A stretch of DNA of 64,000 nucleotides from Roseiarcus sp963809245 (GCA_963809245.1 CAWEIU010000009.1:682001-746000); one strand, 5' to 3'; shown: positions 8,447 through 16,545, numbered from the stretch's first letter. The notes: generated by a model not told the origin, from the letters alone. A program made the numbers and translations.

Positions 8447-9823
8447 TCAATTTTCCTTTCCTTGCGGCCGCCAGCCGAGCGCGCCCAGAATGCGCCGGCC
8501 CGAGCGGGCGAGTTCGTCGCGCAGCGAGACGAGATCGTCGCGCAGCAGTTTGCCGTGCCGCTTGCGCCACTCGCCGGCGATCATCACGCTGTCGACGTTG
8601 GCGAGACCGGCCTGCATGACGACGGTGGAGATGGGGTCGTGCACCGGCCAGAGGTTGAGATCGTCGGCGCGCAGCATAACGAGGTCGGCTTGCATCCCTG
8701 GCGCGAGCGCGCCGATGCGATCTTGCATGCGGAGCATCCGCGCGCCCTCCGTCGTGATCCAGCAGAGCGCGTCGCGCGTCGTGATGGTCGAGGTGTCGGG
8801 AATCTTGCCCTCTCGCGCACGGCTCGCCGCATTGTCGAGAGCGCGCTGGTGGCCGAGCGCGATGCGGCTTTGCGTCATCATGTCGCCGGAGAACGAGCTC
8901 TCGAGATCGACGCCGAGCGCCGGCGCAGCGCCAAGATCGCGCAGCCGGCCGACGATCGGATGGCCGTGGCCCTGCGACATTTCGTTTTCGGCGGTGACGG
9001 CGAAGGTGACGCCAAGCTCGACGAAGCGCCGCAGCCGGTCCTCGGAAAGGTCGTTGCCGTGGACGACGTTGATGTTGTCGCCGACAAGGCCTTCCTTTTC
9101 GAGAACGTCCCAGCCCTCGGGCGTCTTGGCCGCGCCGCCACCCTGGTGCATCGAGGCGGTGAGACCGAATTCACGCGCCAGGCGGAAATCATGCAGCGCG
9201 ACGTCGAGCGTTGAATAGTGCGGGCCGAGGATCGCGAGCCCCAAGCTCATCTTCCCCTCGCGCGAGGCGAACGGGCCGGCAAGCAGCCGCTCCACCTCGC
9301 CTCGGGGATGCGGAATCTCCGAGAAATGCGGCTCGCCGGGGCGCGGATCGGGCTTGGGCGAGCCATGGAAGAAGGCGGCGCGGATTCCCGATTGCTGCAA
9401 CGCCGCGACGGCGGCGTCGGTGTGCGCGGGCGTCGGATTGTTGTGGCACCAGTCGACCAGCGTCGTCGCGCCGCAATTGATCTGATTGAGCGCGCCGACG
9501 AGCGTCGCGATATGGATGTCCTCGGGGCGGAACTGCGTCGCGAGGCCCGCGTGCACCCAGCGGAAATATTCGAGCAGCGTCCAATTGGCCGCAGCGCCGC
9601 GCAACGCCGTCTGCCAGGTGTGCATATGGGCGTTGATCAGGCCGGGGATGACGAGGAAGCCGCGCGCGTCGATCGTCTCGGCGTCGCCGCCCTCGATGTC
9701 CGGCGCGATGGCGGCGATGCGCTCGCCCTCGATCAGCACGGAGCCGCGCGGCAATTCGCCGAGCGCAGGGTCCATCGTGACGACGCAGGCGTCACGCAGC
9801 AGAATTCGGCGCATTCCGCTCAC
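8447..9823 (-). CDS. Amidohydrolase, chlorohydrolase/deaminase (TRZ/ATZ, SsnA) type
   Basis: A 458-residue metal-dependent hydrolase with the TIM-barrel amidohydrolase fold. The metal-binding HxH is His66 and His68 in NAHMHTWQ, with further conserved His in TASMHQGG and VVHGNDLSE, and DLESSFSGDMM where the catalytic Asp is expected. The C-terminal beta-sandwich closes with IGALAPGMQADLVML. This subgroup includes guanine, cytosine and N-ethylammeline deaminases and triazine hydrolases, which remove amino or halogen groups from heterocycles. It overlaps the maleylacetate reductase gene by 4 bp. A deaminase beside ring-cleavage genes suggests a nitrogen-bearing (or halogenated) ring as the operon's substrate; that is inference. 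Confidence 0.85.
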   Translation of the reverse strand: MSGMRRILLRDACVVTMDPALGELPRGSVLIEGERIAAIAPDIEGGDAETIDARGFLVIPGLINAHMHTWQTALRGAAANWTLLEYFRWVHAGLATQFRPEDIHIATLVGALNQINCGATTLVDWCHNNPTPAHTDAAVAALQQSGIRAAFFHGSPKPDPRPGEPHFSEIPHPRGEVERLLAGPFASREGKMSLGLAILGPHYSTLDVALHDFRLAREFGLTASMHQGGGAAKTPEGWDVLEKEGLVGDNINVVHGNDLSEDRLRRFVELGVTFAVTAENEMSQGHGHPIVGRLRDLGAAPALGVDLESSFSGDMMTQSRIALGHQRALDNAASRAREGKIPDTSTITTRDALCWITTEGARMLRMQDRIGALAPGMQADLVMLRADDLNLWPVHDPISTVVMQAGLANVDSVMIAGEWRKRHGKLLRDDLVSLRDELARSGRRILGALGWRPQGKEN

Positions 9824-10890
9824 GCCTCAGGCCTTGCGCCGCGATAGGCGCGCTCCAGCAGCGCGTGGATCGGCTCTCGCTCGATCGGGCGCGGATTCCA
9901 ATAGGGCGATTCGACCGCGAGCGCCGCGGCGCGCTCGATCCCGTCCTCCGGCATTCCGATGTCGCGCAGCGCGCGCGGTCCGCCGAGGCGGCCGATCAGA
10001 TCGTATAGCCCTTGCGCCCCGTCCTCGGCGCCGAGCGCCGCGGCGATCTTGGCCGCGGCCTCGGGCGCCGCCGGCGCATTGTAGGCGAGCGCATGCGGCA
10101 GGATGATCGTGTGCGTCTCCGCATGGGGCAGATCGAAGGCGCCGCCTAGCACGTGGCACAGCTTGTGATGCAGCGCCATGCCGGCCGCGCCGAGGCAGAC
10201 GCCGCACAGCCAGGCGCCGTAGAGCGCGTCGCGGCGGGCTGAAGGGTCGAGCGGCGTCTCGACGATGACCGGCAGCGCGCGCGCCAGAGCGCTTACGCCC
10301 TCGACGGCGATGAGCGAGGTGATGGGATTGCGATCCTGCGCATAGAGCGCTTCGACCGCGTGGGCGATGGCGTTGATCCCCGAGGTGACGGAAATGCCGA
10401 CTGGCAGACCGAGCGTCAGATCGACGTCGTAGATCACCGTTTCGGGGAGGATGCGCGGGCCGCGTTGCGTCGTCTTCCGCCCTTCCGCCGTCTCGCCGAG
10501 GATCGGCGTCATCTCCGAGCCGGCGTAGGTGGTGGGGACGACGATTTGCGGCAGATTGGTGCGCAGCGCCAGCGCCTTGCCGAGCCCGGTCGTCGAGCCG
10601 CCGCCGATCGCCACCGTGCAGTCGGCCCCGGCCGCCTCGAAGGCGGCCAGCGCGCGCTCGGTGACGGCGAGCGGCGTATGCATCGCCGCGCCGGAGAACA
10701 GGCCGGCGGCGAGCGGGCCGAGCCGCGAAACGATGTCCGCGCCGGTCGATTCCTGTTGCGGAGTGGTCAGAACGAAGGCTCGGCTGCAACCAAGCGCGCC
10801 GACTTCGTCGGCCAGGACGCTCAAGGACCCCGCGCCGAACACGACCCGTGAGGAATGTGCAGTGTAGACGAAGCGATCCTGCAAGGCCAT
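9820..10890 (-). CDS. Maleylacetate reductase (iron-containing alcohol dehydrogenase family)
   Basis: A 356-residue enzyme. The N-terminal half has the dinucleotide site around VAIGGGSTTGLGKALA and IVVPTTYAGSEMTPILG; the C-terminal helical half carries the LHHKLCHVLGG block and DLPHAETHTIILPHALA, both typical of maleylacetate reductases. The enzyme reduces maleylacetate to 3-oxoadipate with NAD(P)H, which then enters the beta-ketoadipate pathway. It is the first gene of the minus-strand operon, so the promoter must lie in the 120-bp gap before the divergent regulator at 11011. Together with the intradiol dioxygenase it defines a hydroxyquinol-type lower pathway. Confidence 0.92.
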   Translation of the reverse strand: MALQDRFVYTAHSSRVVFGAGSLSVLADEVGALGCSRAFVLTTPQQESTGADIVSRLGPLAAGLFSGAAMHTPLAVTERALAAFEAAGADCTVAIGGGSTTGLGKALALRTNLPQIVVPTTYAGSEMTPILGETAEGRKTTQRGPRILPETVIYDVDLTLGLPVGISVTSGINAIAHAVEALYAQDRNPITSLIAVEGVSALARALPVIVETPLDPSARRDALYGAWLCGVCLGAAGMALHHKLCHVLGGAFDLPHAETHTIILPHALAYNAPAAPEAAAKIAAALGAEDGAQGLYDLIGRLGGPRALRDIGMPEDGIERAAALAVESPYWNPRPIEREPIHALLERAYRGARPEA

Positions 10891-11010
10891 TTCCTTCCGA
10901 TGCCGCCAGGGTCGGGCCGCAGGCGACCCGATCCGTTGTTGTCGGCGAAGCTAGGCTCAGCCTCCTCGAGGGTCTAGCCTGCAAATGTCCATTTTGGATA
11001 TATAGGCGGG
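10891..11010. promoter_or_regulatory. Divergent promoter/operator region between the catabolic operon and its putative regulator
   Basis: This 120-bp gap must contain both promoters. Two inverted repeats are visible: AGGCTCAGCCT at 10953-10963 and TCCATTTTGGA at 10988-10998. The second sits just before the AT-rich TATATAGG, which could be the -10 box of the regulator gene; AGGCGGG just before the ATG at 11011 is its likely ribosome-binding site. Either repeat could be an operator for the HTH-containing protein. This is inferred from position and symmetry only. Confidence 0.45.
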
Positions 11011-12714
11011 ATGAACGAACTCGAACTGCTGCGGGTCATCGAATATCTCGAGCGCATGCGCCGACCGTATCGCGCGCTGTTTCCGATGGCTGATGAAGAC
11101 CCTGTCTGGAACATCCTCTCGCATTTGATGAAGAGCCATTTGCGTGGCGACCTCGTCACCATTTCGGCGCTCGCGGCCGTCGCCAACGTGCCCTACGGGA
11201 CGGCGTTGCGGCGCATCAACACGATGACCGCCGAGGGCCAGATCGAACGCCGGCCGCGCGGCCCCAAGAGCTTCAGCCTCCATCCGAGCGAGCGCACGCT
11301 CGAGGCGTTCCTCTCTTATGCGCAGCACATCAAGTCGCTGCTCGCCCAGGTGATGGGCGTGCGTCCGGCGGAAGAGGAGGCGGACGACTATTACATCGGC
11401 GGCTCACGATTGGAGGCGCAACTGGCGCCGCCCCAGACGCTGTCGCGCCGCCGCAGCGACGGCGGCCGGCTCCGCTTCCTCCTGCACGAGGACAATTACT
11501 TCGCCTCGCTGCAAAATCTCTGGGCCGATTTTCGCGCCAACCGCGGCTCGCGCCGCGACTTCGATCTCTGTCGGCTGCCCGAGCTCTACCGGCGGGCAAG
11601 CGAGAATGCGGCCAAGTCCGTCTCCGACTACGACGTGATCGTGCTCAACTCGCCTTGGCTCGGCGAGTTCGTCGAAGCCGGGCGCATCCGGCGCGCCGAG
11701 CCGTTCCTCTATTACAGCGGCATCGACAGTCTCGACTTCGATCCGCGCGTTTGGGCCACCGGGCGCTGGAACGGACGCCAGGAGGCGGTGCCGGCCTTCT
11801 CGTCAATCGAACTGTTCGCCGTGCGTAGCGACTTGATCGACGAGGCGGGGCTCGCTTATCCCAAGACCTTCGCCGACGTCCTCGAGGTCGGGCGCGCGCT
11901 GCACGCGCCGCGCCGGGGCTTTTTCGGCGTCGCCTGGAACGCGTGCCGCGGCATGCCGCTCGCCTCCACCTTCGCGTTTCACATCGGCTGTTGCGGCGGC
12001 GCGGTGCTGCAGACGCCGCGCGGACGCTCCGACTGGTCGATCGGCGACATCGATCCGCGCGAGATCGCGGTCGGGGTCGACACCGAGGCAGGCAGGCAGG
12101 CGCTCGACCACTTGCGTGAGATGCTGGCCATCTCGCCGCCCAACGTGCTGGACCTCGACTGGAACAGCTCCCTCGACATTTTCATGAGCGGTCATGCGGC
12201 GATGGCCTATTGCTGGTCGATGCGGGCGGCCCGCCTCGAATACGACGTGCGTTCACGGGTCAAGCGGCGCGTGCGCTACCTGCCGCAGCCGGCCGGTCCG
12301 AAGGGGGCCAACGTCACGCCGCTCGGCGGCTTCGTGCTCGCTGTGCCCGCCAATCTGCCGGAGGCGCGCGTCGAGGCGGCTTTCGAAGCGATTCGCTGGA
12401 TGACCTCGCGCGAGGCGATCCAGACCCACATCAAAACGGGGTTCCCGGTGTTGCCGCGCTTTTCGATGAGCGCCGATCCCGAGATCGCGGCGGGCTCGCC
12501 GATTGTTTACGCCGTCAACGAACTGGCGCGGCGCGATCTCTTGCAGACTTGGCAGCGCGCGCCCTTGCCCCAATATACCCGTATCGAAGCGGTGATCGGC
12601 GAGGAGATCCACGCCGCCCTGCGTGGCGACAAGCCGCCTGAGGCGGCGCTTCGCGACGCCCAAGGGGCGATCGAGAGACTTCTGAAGACGAGCACGCCCG
12701 CTCGCGCCGCGTGA
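11011..12714 (+). CDS. Putative one-component regulator: winged HTH fused to an ABC solute-binding-protein (SBP_bac_1-like) domain
   Basis: A 567-residue protein without a signal peptide or membrane segment. Residues ~1-110 look like a MarR-like winged helix: after a helical lead, LVTISALAAVANVPYGTALR is helix-turn-helix-like and EGQIERRPRGPKSFSLHPSE the wing. From residue ~150 to the end it resembles an extracellular family-1 solute-binding protein: RLRFLLHEDNYFASLQNLWA at the start, YDVIVLNSPWLGEFVEAGRI, AVPAFSSIELFAVRSDLIDE and GANVTPLGGFVLAVPANLPE. Those proteins are normally periplasmic, so a cytoplasmic copy behind a DNA-binding domain suggests a ligand sensor. It is divergent from the ABC/dioxygenase operon and probably controls it. 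The fold calls are from motif reading; the function is inference. Confidence 0.75.
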   Translation: MNELELLRVIEYLERMRRPYRALFPMADEDPVWNILSHLMKSHLRGDLVTISALAAVANVPYGTALRRINTMTAEGQIERRPRGPKSFSLHPSERTLEAFLSYAQHIKSLLAQVMGVRPAEEEADDYYIGGSRLEAQLAPPQTLSRRRSDGGRLRFLLHEDNYFASLQNLWADFRANRGSRRDFDLCRLPELYRRASENAAKSVSDYDVIVLNSPWLGEFVEAGRIRRAEPFLYYSGIDSLDFDPRVWATGRWNGRQEAVPAFSSIELFAVRSDLIDEAGLAYPKTFADVLEVGRALHAPRRGFFGVAWNACRGMPLASTFAFHIGCCGGAVLQTPRGRSDWSIGDIDPREIAVGVDTEAGRQALDHLREMLAISPPNVLDLDWNSSLDIFMSGHAAMAYCWSMRAARLEYDVRSRVKRRVRYLPQPAGPKGANVTPLGGFVLAVPANLPEARVEAAFEAIRWMTSREAIQTHIKTGFPVLPRFSMSADPEIAAGSPIVYAVNELARRDLLQTWQRAPLPQYTRIEAVIGEEIHAALRGDKPPEAALRDAQGAIERLLKTSTPARAA

Positions 12715-12807
12715 GATCGTCATTTGACAGCCTCGCCCGTGGTCGGACAAAACCTCGACGATTGCCTCGGCGTTCGAAGGACGCGTGGGGCGAAGCGGAG
12801 TGATTTC

Positions 12808-14262
12808 ATGTCATCCTTGCCAGTCTGGTTCGACGTCGACAAATGCTACATCGATGGCCGGTGGGTCGCGCCCTCGACAGGGCAGTATCTGCCGCTCGAG
12901 GATCCCTCGCAGGGCGTTGAAATCGGCAAAATCGCGCGCGGCGGCGCGGCGGACGTCGACGCGGCGGTGGCTGGGGCCGAACGCGCGCTCGCCGGTCCCT
13001 GGGGCAAGCTGACCGCTGCCGAGCGTGGCCGCCTGATGCTCAAACTCAGCCAGCTCATCGTCTCGCGGGCCGACGACCTCGCCCGCCTCGAGGCGCTCGA
13101 CGTCGGCAAGCCGCTCAAGCAGGCGAAGGCCGACGCTCTGGCGATGGCCCGCTACATGGAGTTCTACGGCGGCGCCGCGGACAAGATCATGGGCGAGACC
13201 ATTCCCTACCTCGACGGCTACACCGTCTACACCCTGCGCGAGCCGCATGGCGTCACCGCCCATATCGTTCCCTGGAACTACCCGATGCAGATCGGCGGCC
13301 GTTCGGTCGGCGGCGCGTTGGCGATGGGCAACGCCTGCGTGCTGAAGCCGGCGGAGGAAGCCTGCCTGACGACGCTCGCGCTGGCCGCGCTCGCCGATGA
13401 GGCGGGCTTTCCCGCCGGCGCGCTCAACGTCGTGCCTGGCCTCGGCGAGGAAGCCGGCGCGGCGCTCTCCGCCCATCCCGGCGTGCGGCACATCTCGTTC
13501 ACCGGCTCGGTCGGCGTCGGCACGCTCATCCAGACCGCGGCGGCGAAGAACGTCGTTCCCGTCACGCTCGAACTCGGCGGCAAGTCGCCGCAGATCGTGT
13601 TCGCCGACGCGGATCTCGAGCGCGCCTTGCCGTTCCTCGTCAACGCCGGCGTGCAGAACGCGGGGCAGACCTGCTCGGCCGCTTCGCGCATTCTCATCCA
13701 GCGCTCGATCTACGATCAGGTCGTCGAGCGCATGGCCGCGCGCTACAACGCGTTGCGCGTCGGTCCGGCGGTGGCCGATCTCGACGTCGGGCCGCTGATC
13801 TCGGCGCGCCAGAAGGAGATTGTCAGCGGCTATCTCGCCGCCGGCAGCGATCTCACCGTCGCCGGACGCGGCGTGATCGTCCCCGACGCGCCGCAAGGGG
13901 GCCACTACGTTGCGCCGACGCTGCTCGCACAAGCCTCGGGAAGCCATCGCCTCGCGCAGGAGGAGATCTTCGGCCCGGTGCAAGTGGCGATCCCCTTCGA
14001 GGACGAAGCGGAGGCGATCGCGATCGCCAACGGTACGCAATACGGCCTCGTTGCGGGCGTCTGGAGCGCCGACGGCGGGCGGCAGATGCGGCTCGCCAAG
14101 GCGCTGCGCACCGGCCAGGTGTTCCTCAACAACTACGGCGCCGGCGGCGGCGTCGAACTGCCGTTCGGCGGCGTCGGCAAGTCGGGCCACGGCCGCGAGA
14201 AAGGCTTTGAGGCGCTCTACGGCTTCTCGGTGCTGAAGACTGTCGCCGCTTGGCACGGCTGA
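12808..14262 (+). CDS. NAD(P)-dependent aldehyde dehydrogenase (betaine-aldehyde/gamma-aminobutyraldehyde dehydrogenase-like)
   Basis: A ~484-residue full-length aldehyde dehydrogenase. Landmarks are the oxyanion/cofactor segment IVPWNYPMQIGGRSVGGALA, ISFTGSVGVG, the general base in LELGGKSPQIVF, the catalytic Cys (~289) in NAGQTCSAASR and EEIFGPVQVAIPF. The ATG at 12808 has GGAG at proper spacing; the TTG at 12724 would add a non-conserved extension. The gene follows the putative regulator by 93 bp on the same strand and may be co-transcribed. A role in oxidising an aldehyde released by the divergent catabolic operon is possible but not shown. Confidence 0.88.
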   Translation: MSSLPVWFDVDKCYIDGRWVAPSTGQYLPLEDPSQGVEIGKIARGGAADVDAAVAGAERALAGPWGKLTAAERGRLMLKLSQLIVSRADDLARLEALDVGKPLKQAKADALAMARYMEFYGGAADKIMGETIPYLDGYTVYTLREPHGVTAHIVPWNYPMQIGGRSVGGALAMGNACVLKPAEEACLTTLALAALADEAGFPAGALNVVPGLGEEAGAALSAHPGVRHISFTGSVGVGTLIQTAAAKNVVPVTLELGGKSPQIVFADADLERALPFLVNAGVQNAGQTCSAASRILIQRSIYDQVVERMAARYNALRVGPAVADLDVGPLISARQKEIVSGYLAAGSDLTVAGRGVIVPDAPQGGHYVAPTLLAQASGSHRLAQEEIFGPVQVAIPFEDEAEAIAIANGTQYGLVAGVWSADGGRQMRLAKALRTGQVFLNNYGAGGGVELPFGGVGKSGHGREKGFEALYGFSVLKTVAAWHG

Positions 14263-14275
14263 CTTGAGCGGGGCA

Positions 14276-14297
14276 GGGGGCGGCCGAAGCCGCCTCC
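14276..14297. terminator. Hairpin between convergent aldehyde dehydrogenase and SDR genes
   Basis: A 9-bp stem (14276-14284 with 14289-14297, one G-T pair) closed by a CGAA tetraloop sits in the 52-bp gap between two convergent genes. There is no U-tract on either strand, so it may act as a transcript-end stabiliser or weak bidirectional terminator. Confidence 0.45.
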
Positions 14298-14314
14298 GCC
14301 AACGCGTCGGCGGC

Positions 14315-15073
14315 TCAGTGCAGGAATTGGCCGCCGTTGACGTGGATGTTCTGGCCGGTGATGTAACCGCTCATCGACGGCGAGGCGAGGAAGAGGAACG
14401 CGCCGACGCATTCCTCCGCCGTGCCGATGCGGCCGAGCGGGACCGCCTTGCGCATCGCCTCCATTCGCTCCGCCGGCGTCGCGGCGTGGAAGGGCGTCGC
14501 GATGACGCCTGGCGAGACCGTGTTGACGCGAATGCCCTTGCCGGCGAGATCGCGCGCAAGGTGCTTGGTCAGATTGTGGATGAACGCCTTCGACGAGGCG
14601 TAGACCGCCGCGCCCGGGCCGCCGCCGTCGGCGCCCGCGATGGATCCGACGTTGATGATCGCGCTGCCGGCTTGGCGCTCGAGGTGAGGCGTCGCCGCCT
14701 GGGTGGCGGCGATCACCGAACGCACGTTAAGGTCGAACACTTCGTCGATCAGCGCGTCGTCGACTTCGCTGAAGGGCGTGCGCCGGATCAGCGAGCCGGC
14801 ATTATTGATGAGGATGTCGAGACCGCCGAGCTTTTCAGCCGCCTCTTCGACGACGCGCTTGGCGACCCCGCGTTGGGTCAGATCGCCCTTCACGAGCAGC
14901 GCTTTGCCGCCGGACGCGGCGATGGACTCGGCGAGCGCCTTCGCCGGCGCTTCGCTGCGATTGTAATGAAGCGCCAGCGACGCGCCTCGGGCGGCGAAGG
15001 CTCGCGCGACCGCTTCGCCGATCCCCGTGCTCGCCCCCGTGATCAAAACTCGCTTCCCCCGCAGATCGTCCAT
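14315..15073 (-). CDS. Short-chain dehydrogenase/reductase (SDR, 3-oxoacyl-ACP reductase-like)
   Basis: A 252-residue classical SDR. The cofactor loop TGASTGIGEAVA is near the N-terminus, NNAG at LDILINNAGSLI, the Ser in INVGSIAG, and the catalytic YxxxK in VYASSKAFIHNL (Tyr-Ala-Ser-Ser-Lys). It ends in GYITGQNIHVNGGQFLH, normal for the family. The ATG at 15073 was chosen because it begins directly at the conserved beta strand. The Arg after the first beta-alpha-beta (HYNRSEAP) hints at NADP preference. The substrate is unknown, and its position opposite the aldehyde dehydrogenase suggests a loose link to the same catabolic block. Confidence 0.88.
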   Translation of the reverse strand: MDDLRGKRVLITGASTGIGEAVARAFAARGASLALHYNRSEAPAKALAESIAASGGKALLVKGDLTQRGVAKRVVEEAAEKLGGLDILINNAGSLIRRTPFSEVDDALIDEVFDLNVRSVIAATQAATPHLERQAGSAIINVGSIAGADGGGPGAAVYASSKAFIHNLTKHLARDLAGKGIRVNTVSPGVIATPFHAATPAERMEAMRKAVPLGRIGTAEECVGAFLFLASPSMSGYITGQNIHVNGGQFLH

Positions 15074-15219
15074 GTCGTCAGTCCTTCTTTGAACCTGATC
15101 CCCGCGACGTCGTAACCCGGCGGCGTTCGCCGCGCCATCCTCGTTTGGCGTCCGCCGCTGAAAGATGCGCGAAGCGCTGGAAGGGCGGAACAAAGGCGCC
15201 AGGCGTTGGTTCAAGCGAT

Positions 15220-15342
15220 GCAGGCTTTGGCCTGCCGGTCGCATGGCTTTCTCCCGGGCCGTCGGCTGGTCGCTCTCTTCGACGTTTGTTGATGACAGGT
15301 GCATGGCCTTGCCCCGTCGCCGTTCTCGGCGGCGGGGTTTTT
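15220..15342 (+). ncRNA. Candidate small RNA: upstream hairpin plus strong orphan intrinsic terminator
   Basis: The gap 15074-15353 holds no convincing gene. On the plus strand it has a 6-bp hairpin (15220-15225 with 15230-15235, TTTG loop). Further on is an 11-bp GC-rich stem (15312-15322 with 15327-15337, TTCT loop) followed by TTTTT, a textbook Rho-independent terminator. Both flanking genes are on the minus strand, so no plus-strand gene closer than the aldehyde dehydrogenase (1 kb upstream, with its own hairpin) could use it. A small transcript ending at ~15342 is the simplest explanation. I see no clear promoter, so the 5' end is unknown and the coordinates cover only the hairpins. Confidence 0.35.
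15312..15342 (+). terminator. Rho-independent terminator
   Basis: Stem CCCCGTCGCCG / CGGCGGCGGGG with loop TTCT, then five T residues. The U-tract follows only on the plus strand, so it works in the plus direction and does not serve the minus-strand gene ending at 15354. Confidence 0.75.
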
Positions 15343-15353
15343 ATTGCGGCTGA

Positions 15354-16124
15354 TCAGCCGGCTTCCGGCGCTGCCTGCACCTCGACGGCGCGGCTGCGAT
15401 GCGTCCACAACACGATGACGGCGGCGAGCAAGGCGGCAGTCAGCGCCGTGCTGATCCAGAGCGCTGCCGGCTTGGAGGCGACGGAGCGGAATATGACGAC
15501 AAGCATGTCGCCGAGGTCGGTTCCCCAGGTCCGGCAGGTCACGATGGCGAGCCAGTACCAGGGCTTGCCGAGTCCCAATCGATAGGCTGCCCAGACGGCG
15601 CCGGCAAACAATGGCAACCCGATCGTCGACGCCCAATAGACGCCGAGGCCCAGGTCCTCGGCCAGCCAATCCCCCATCGCTGTGCCGAGCACGCCGGCTG
15701 CGAGCATCAGCATCCAGTAGCTCCAGCCCGCGACGAGCGGGTCCGGCCTTCCCTCGTCGCCTACCGGCGCCCGTTCGCGGCGCAACTGGTCGGCCCAAAG
15801 CATCGCGGCCATGAACGCGACCAGGAGGAGCAGGAAAGCGGGGCGAGGGAGCCCGAGGTCGTGGGCTGCCAAATCGGCGACGTTCGTCGCCATCGTGCGA
15901 AGAACGATGATCGCCAGCCAGTAGAAGGCCACCGTCGTCCAGCTCAGCGCCCGCTCCGCCCAGATAATGCCGAGGAACACCGCGCCGATCGGCAGGATGC
16001 CGTGGATGTGCCCAAGCCCCAGCGGACCGGCCGCCAGGTCCCCCGCATTCGTGCCGCACATGCTGGCGGCGACGATGGCGACCCAGTATCCAGCGTCGAT
16101 CGCCGGCAGATTGCGATCACGCAT
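15354..16124 (-). CDS. Multi-pass membrane protein with four internal repeats (COG4705-like)
   Basis: A ~256-residue integral membrane protein with about eight predicted helices. Four internal copies of one motif are visible: GYWVAIVAASMCGTNAGDLA, FYWLAIIVLRTMATNVADLA, SYWMLMLAAGVLGTAMGDWL and WYWLAIVTCRTWGTDLGDML. Each has a Tyr-Trp pair about 15 residues before a small-residue-Asp pair, so the fold is probably a fourfold duplication of a two-helix unit with one buried Asp per repeat. This layout resembles the uncharacterised COG4705 membrane proteins. The start at 16124 was chosen because the frame upstream is hydrophilic and unlikely to be translated. Function unknown; repeated membrane Asp residues suggest ion or small-solute movement, as inference. 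Confidence 0.7.
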   Translation of the reverse strand: MRDRNLPAIDAGYWVAIVAASMCGTNAGDLAAGPLGLGHIHGILPIGAVFLGIIWAERALSWTTVAFYWLAIIVLRTMATNVADLAAHDLGLPRPAFLLLLVAFMAAMLWADQLRRERAPVGDEGRPDPLVAGWSYWMLMLAAGVLGTAMGDWLAEDLGLGVYWASTIGLPLFAGAVWAAYRLGLGKPWYWLAIVTCRTWGTDLGDMLVVIFRSVASKPAALWISTALTAALLAAVIVLWTHRSRAVEVQAAPEAG

Positions 16125-16146
16125 GGGGGCATTGACTCGCCCCCAT
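16123..16146. repeat. Perfect inverted repeat over the start of the four-repeat membrane protein gene
   Basis: ATGGGGGC (16123-16130) and GCCCCCAT (16139-16146) form an 8-bp perfect inverted repeat with an 8-nt spacer. One arm contains the proposed start codon of the minus-strand membrane protein gene, so in RNA it would hide the start, and as DNA it could be an operator. Confidence 0.5.
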
Positions 16147-16545
16147 CTCTCGTCGCTTCCGCGCGCCGCCGCGAGGCCACGTCTGGCGCGCGGCGCGTCG
16201 CGCTTCCAATCCTCTGACAATGTGTCGCTCCTCGGATCAACTCGACCCGGGTATAGCGACCCTTCCGTCATCGTGCAGTTAATTCATCTTAATGCCTGCA
16301 TTTGTGTCAGGCTGACGCGCCCGGCGGCCTTCGGGCGCACGGCTCGCCGGCGCTGAGCGTTGACGAAGAGGGATGTCCTTCCTCATAGGCCGTCAGTGGC
16401 GACAGCAGGCCGAGTCGGATGTCGCGGACGGAACGTGACGACACCGCTCGGGGCAGCCGGCTCGCAGCCGCATAGCCCGCTGGCCGCGGGCGTCGGGGAA
16501 ATGGGACGCCGGCTTCTGCGCCGGAGGGCCCGAGAGGTACGCAAG

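Noticed and set aside
15145..15585. A 146-residue plus-strand frame across the candidate sRNA locus
   Set aside because: It runs through the strong terminator and the 3' end of the membrane protein gene, with no domain.
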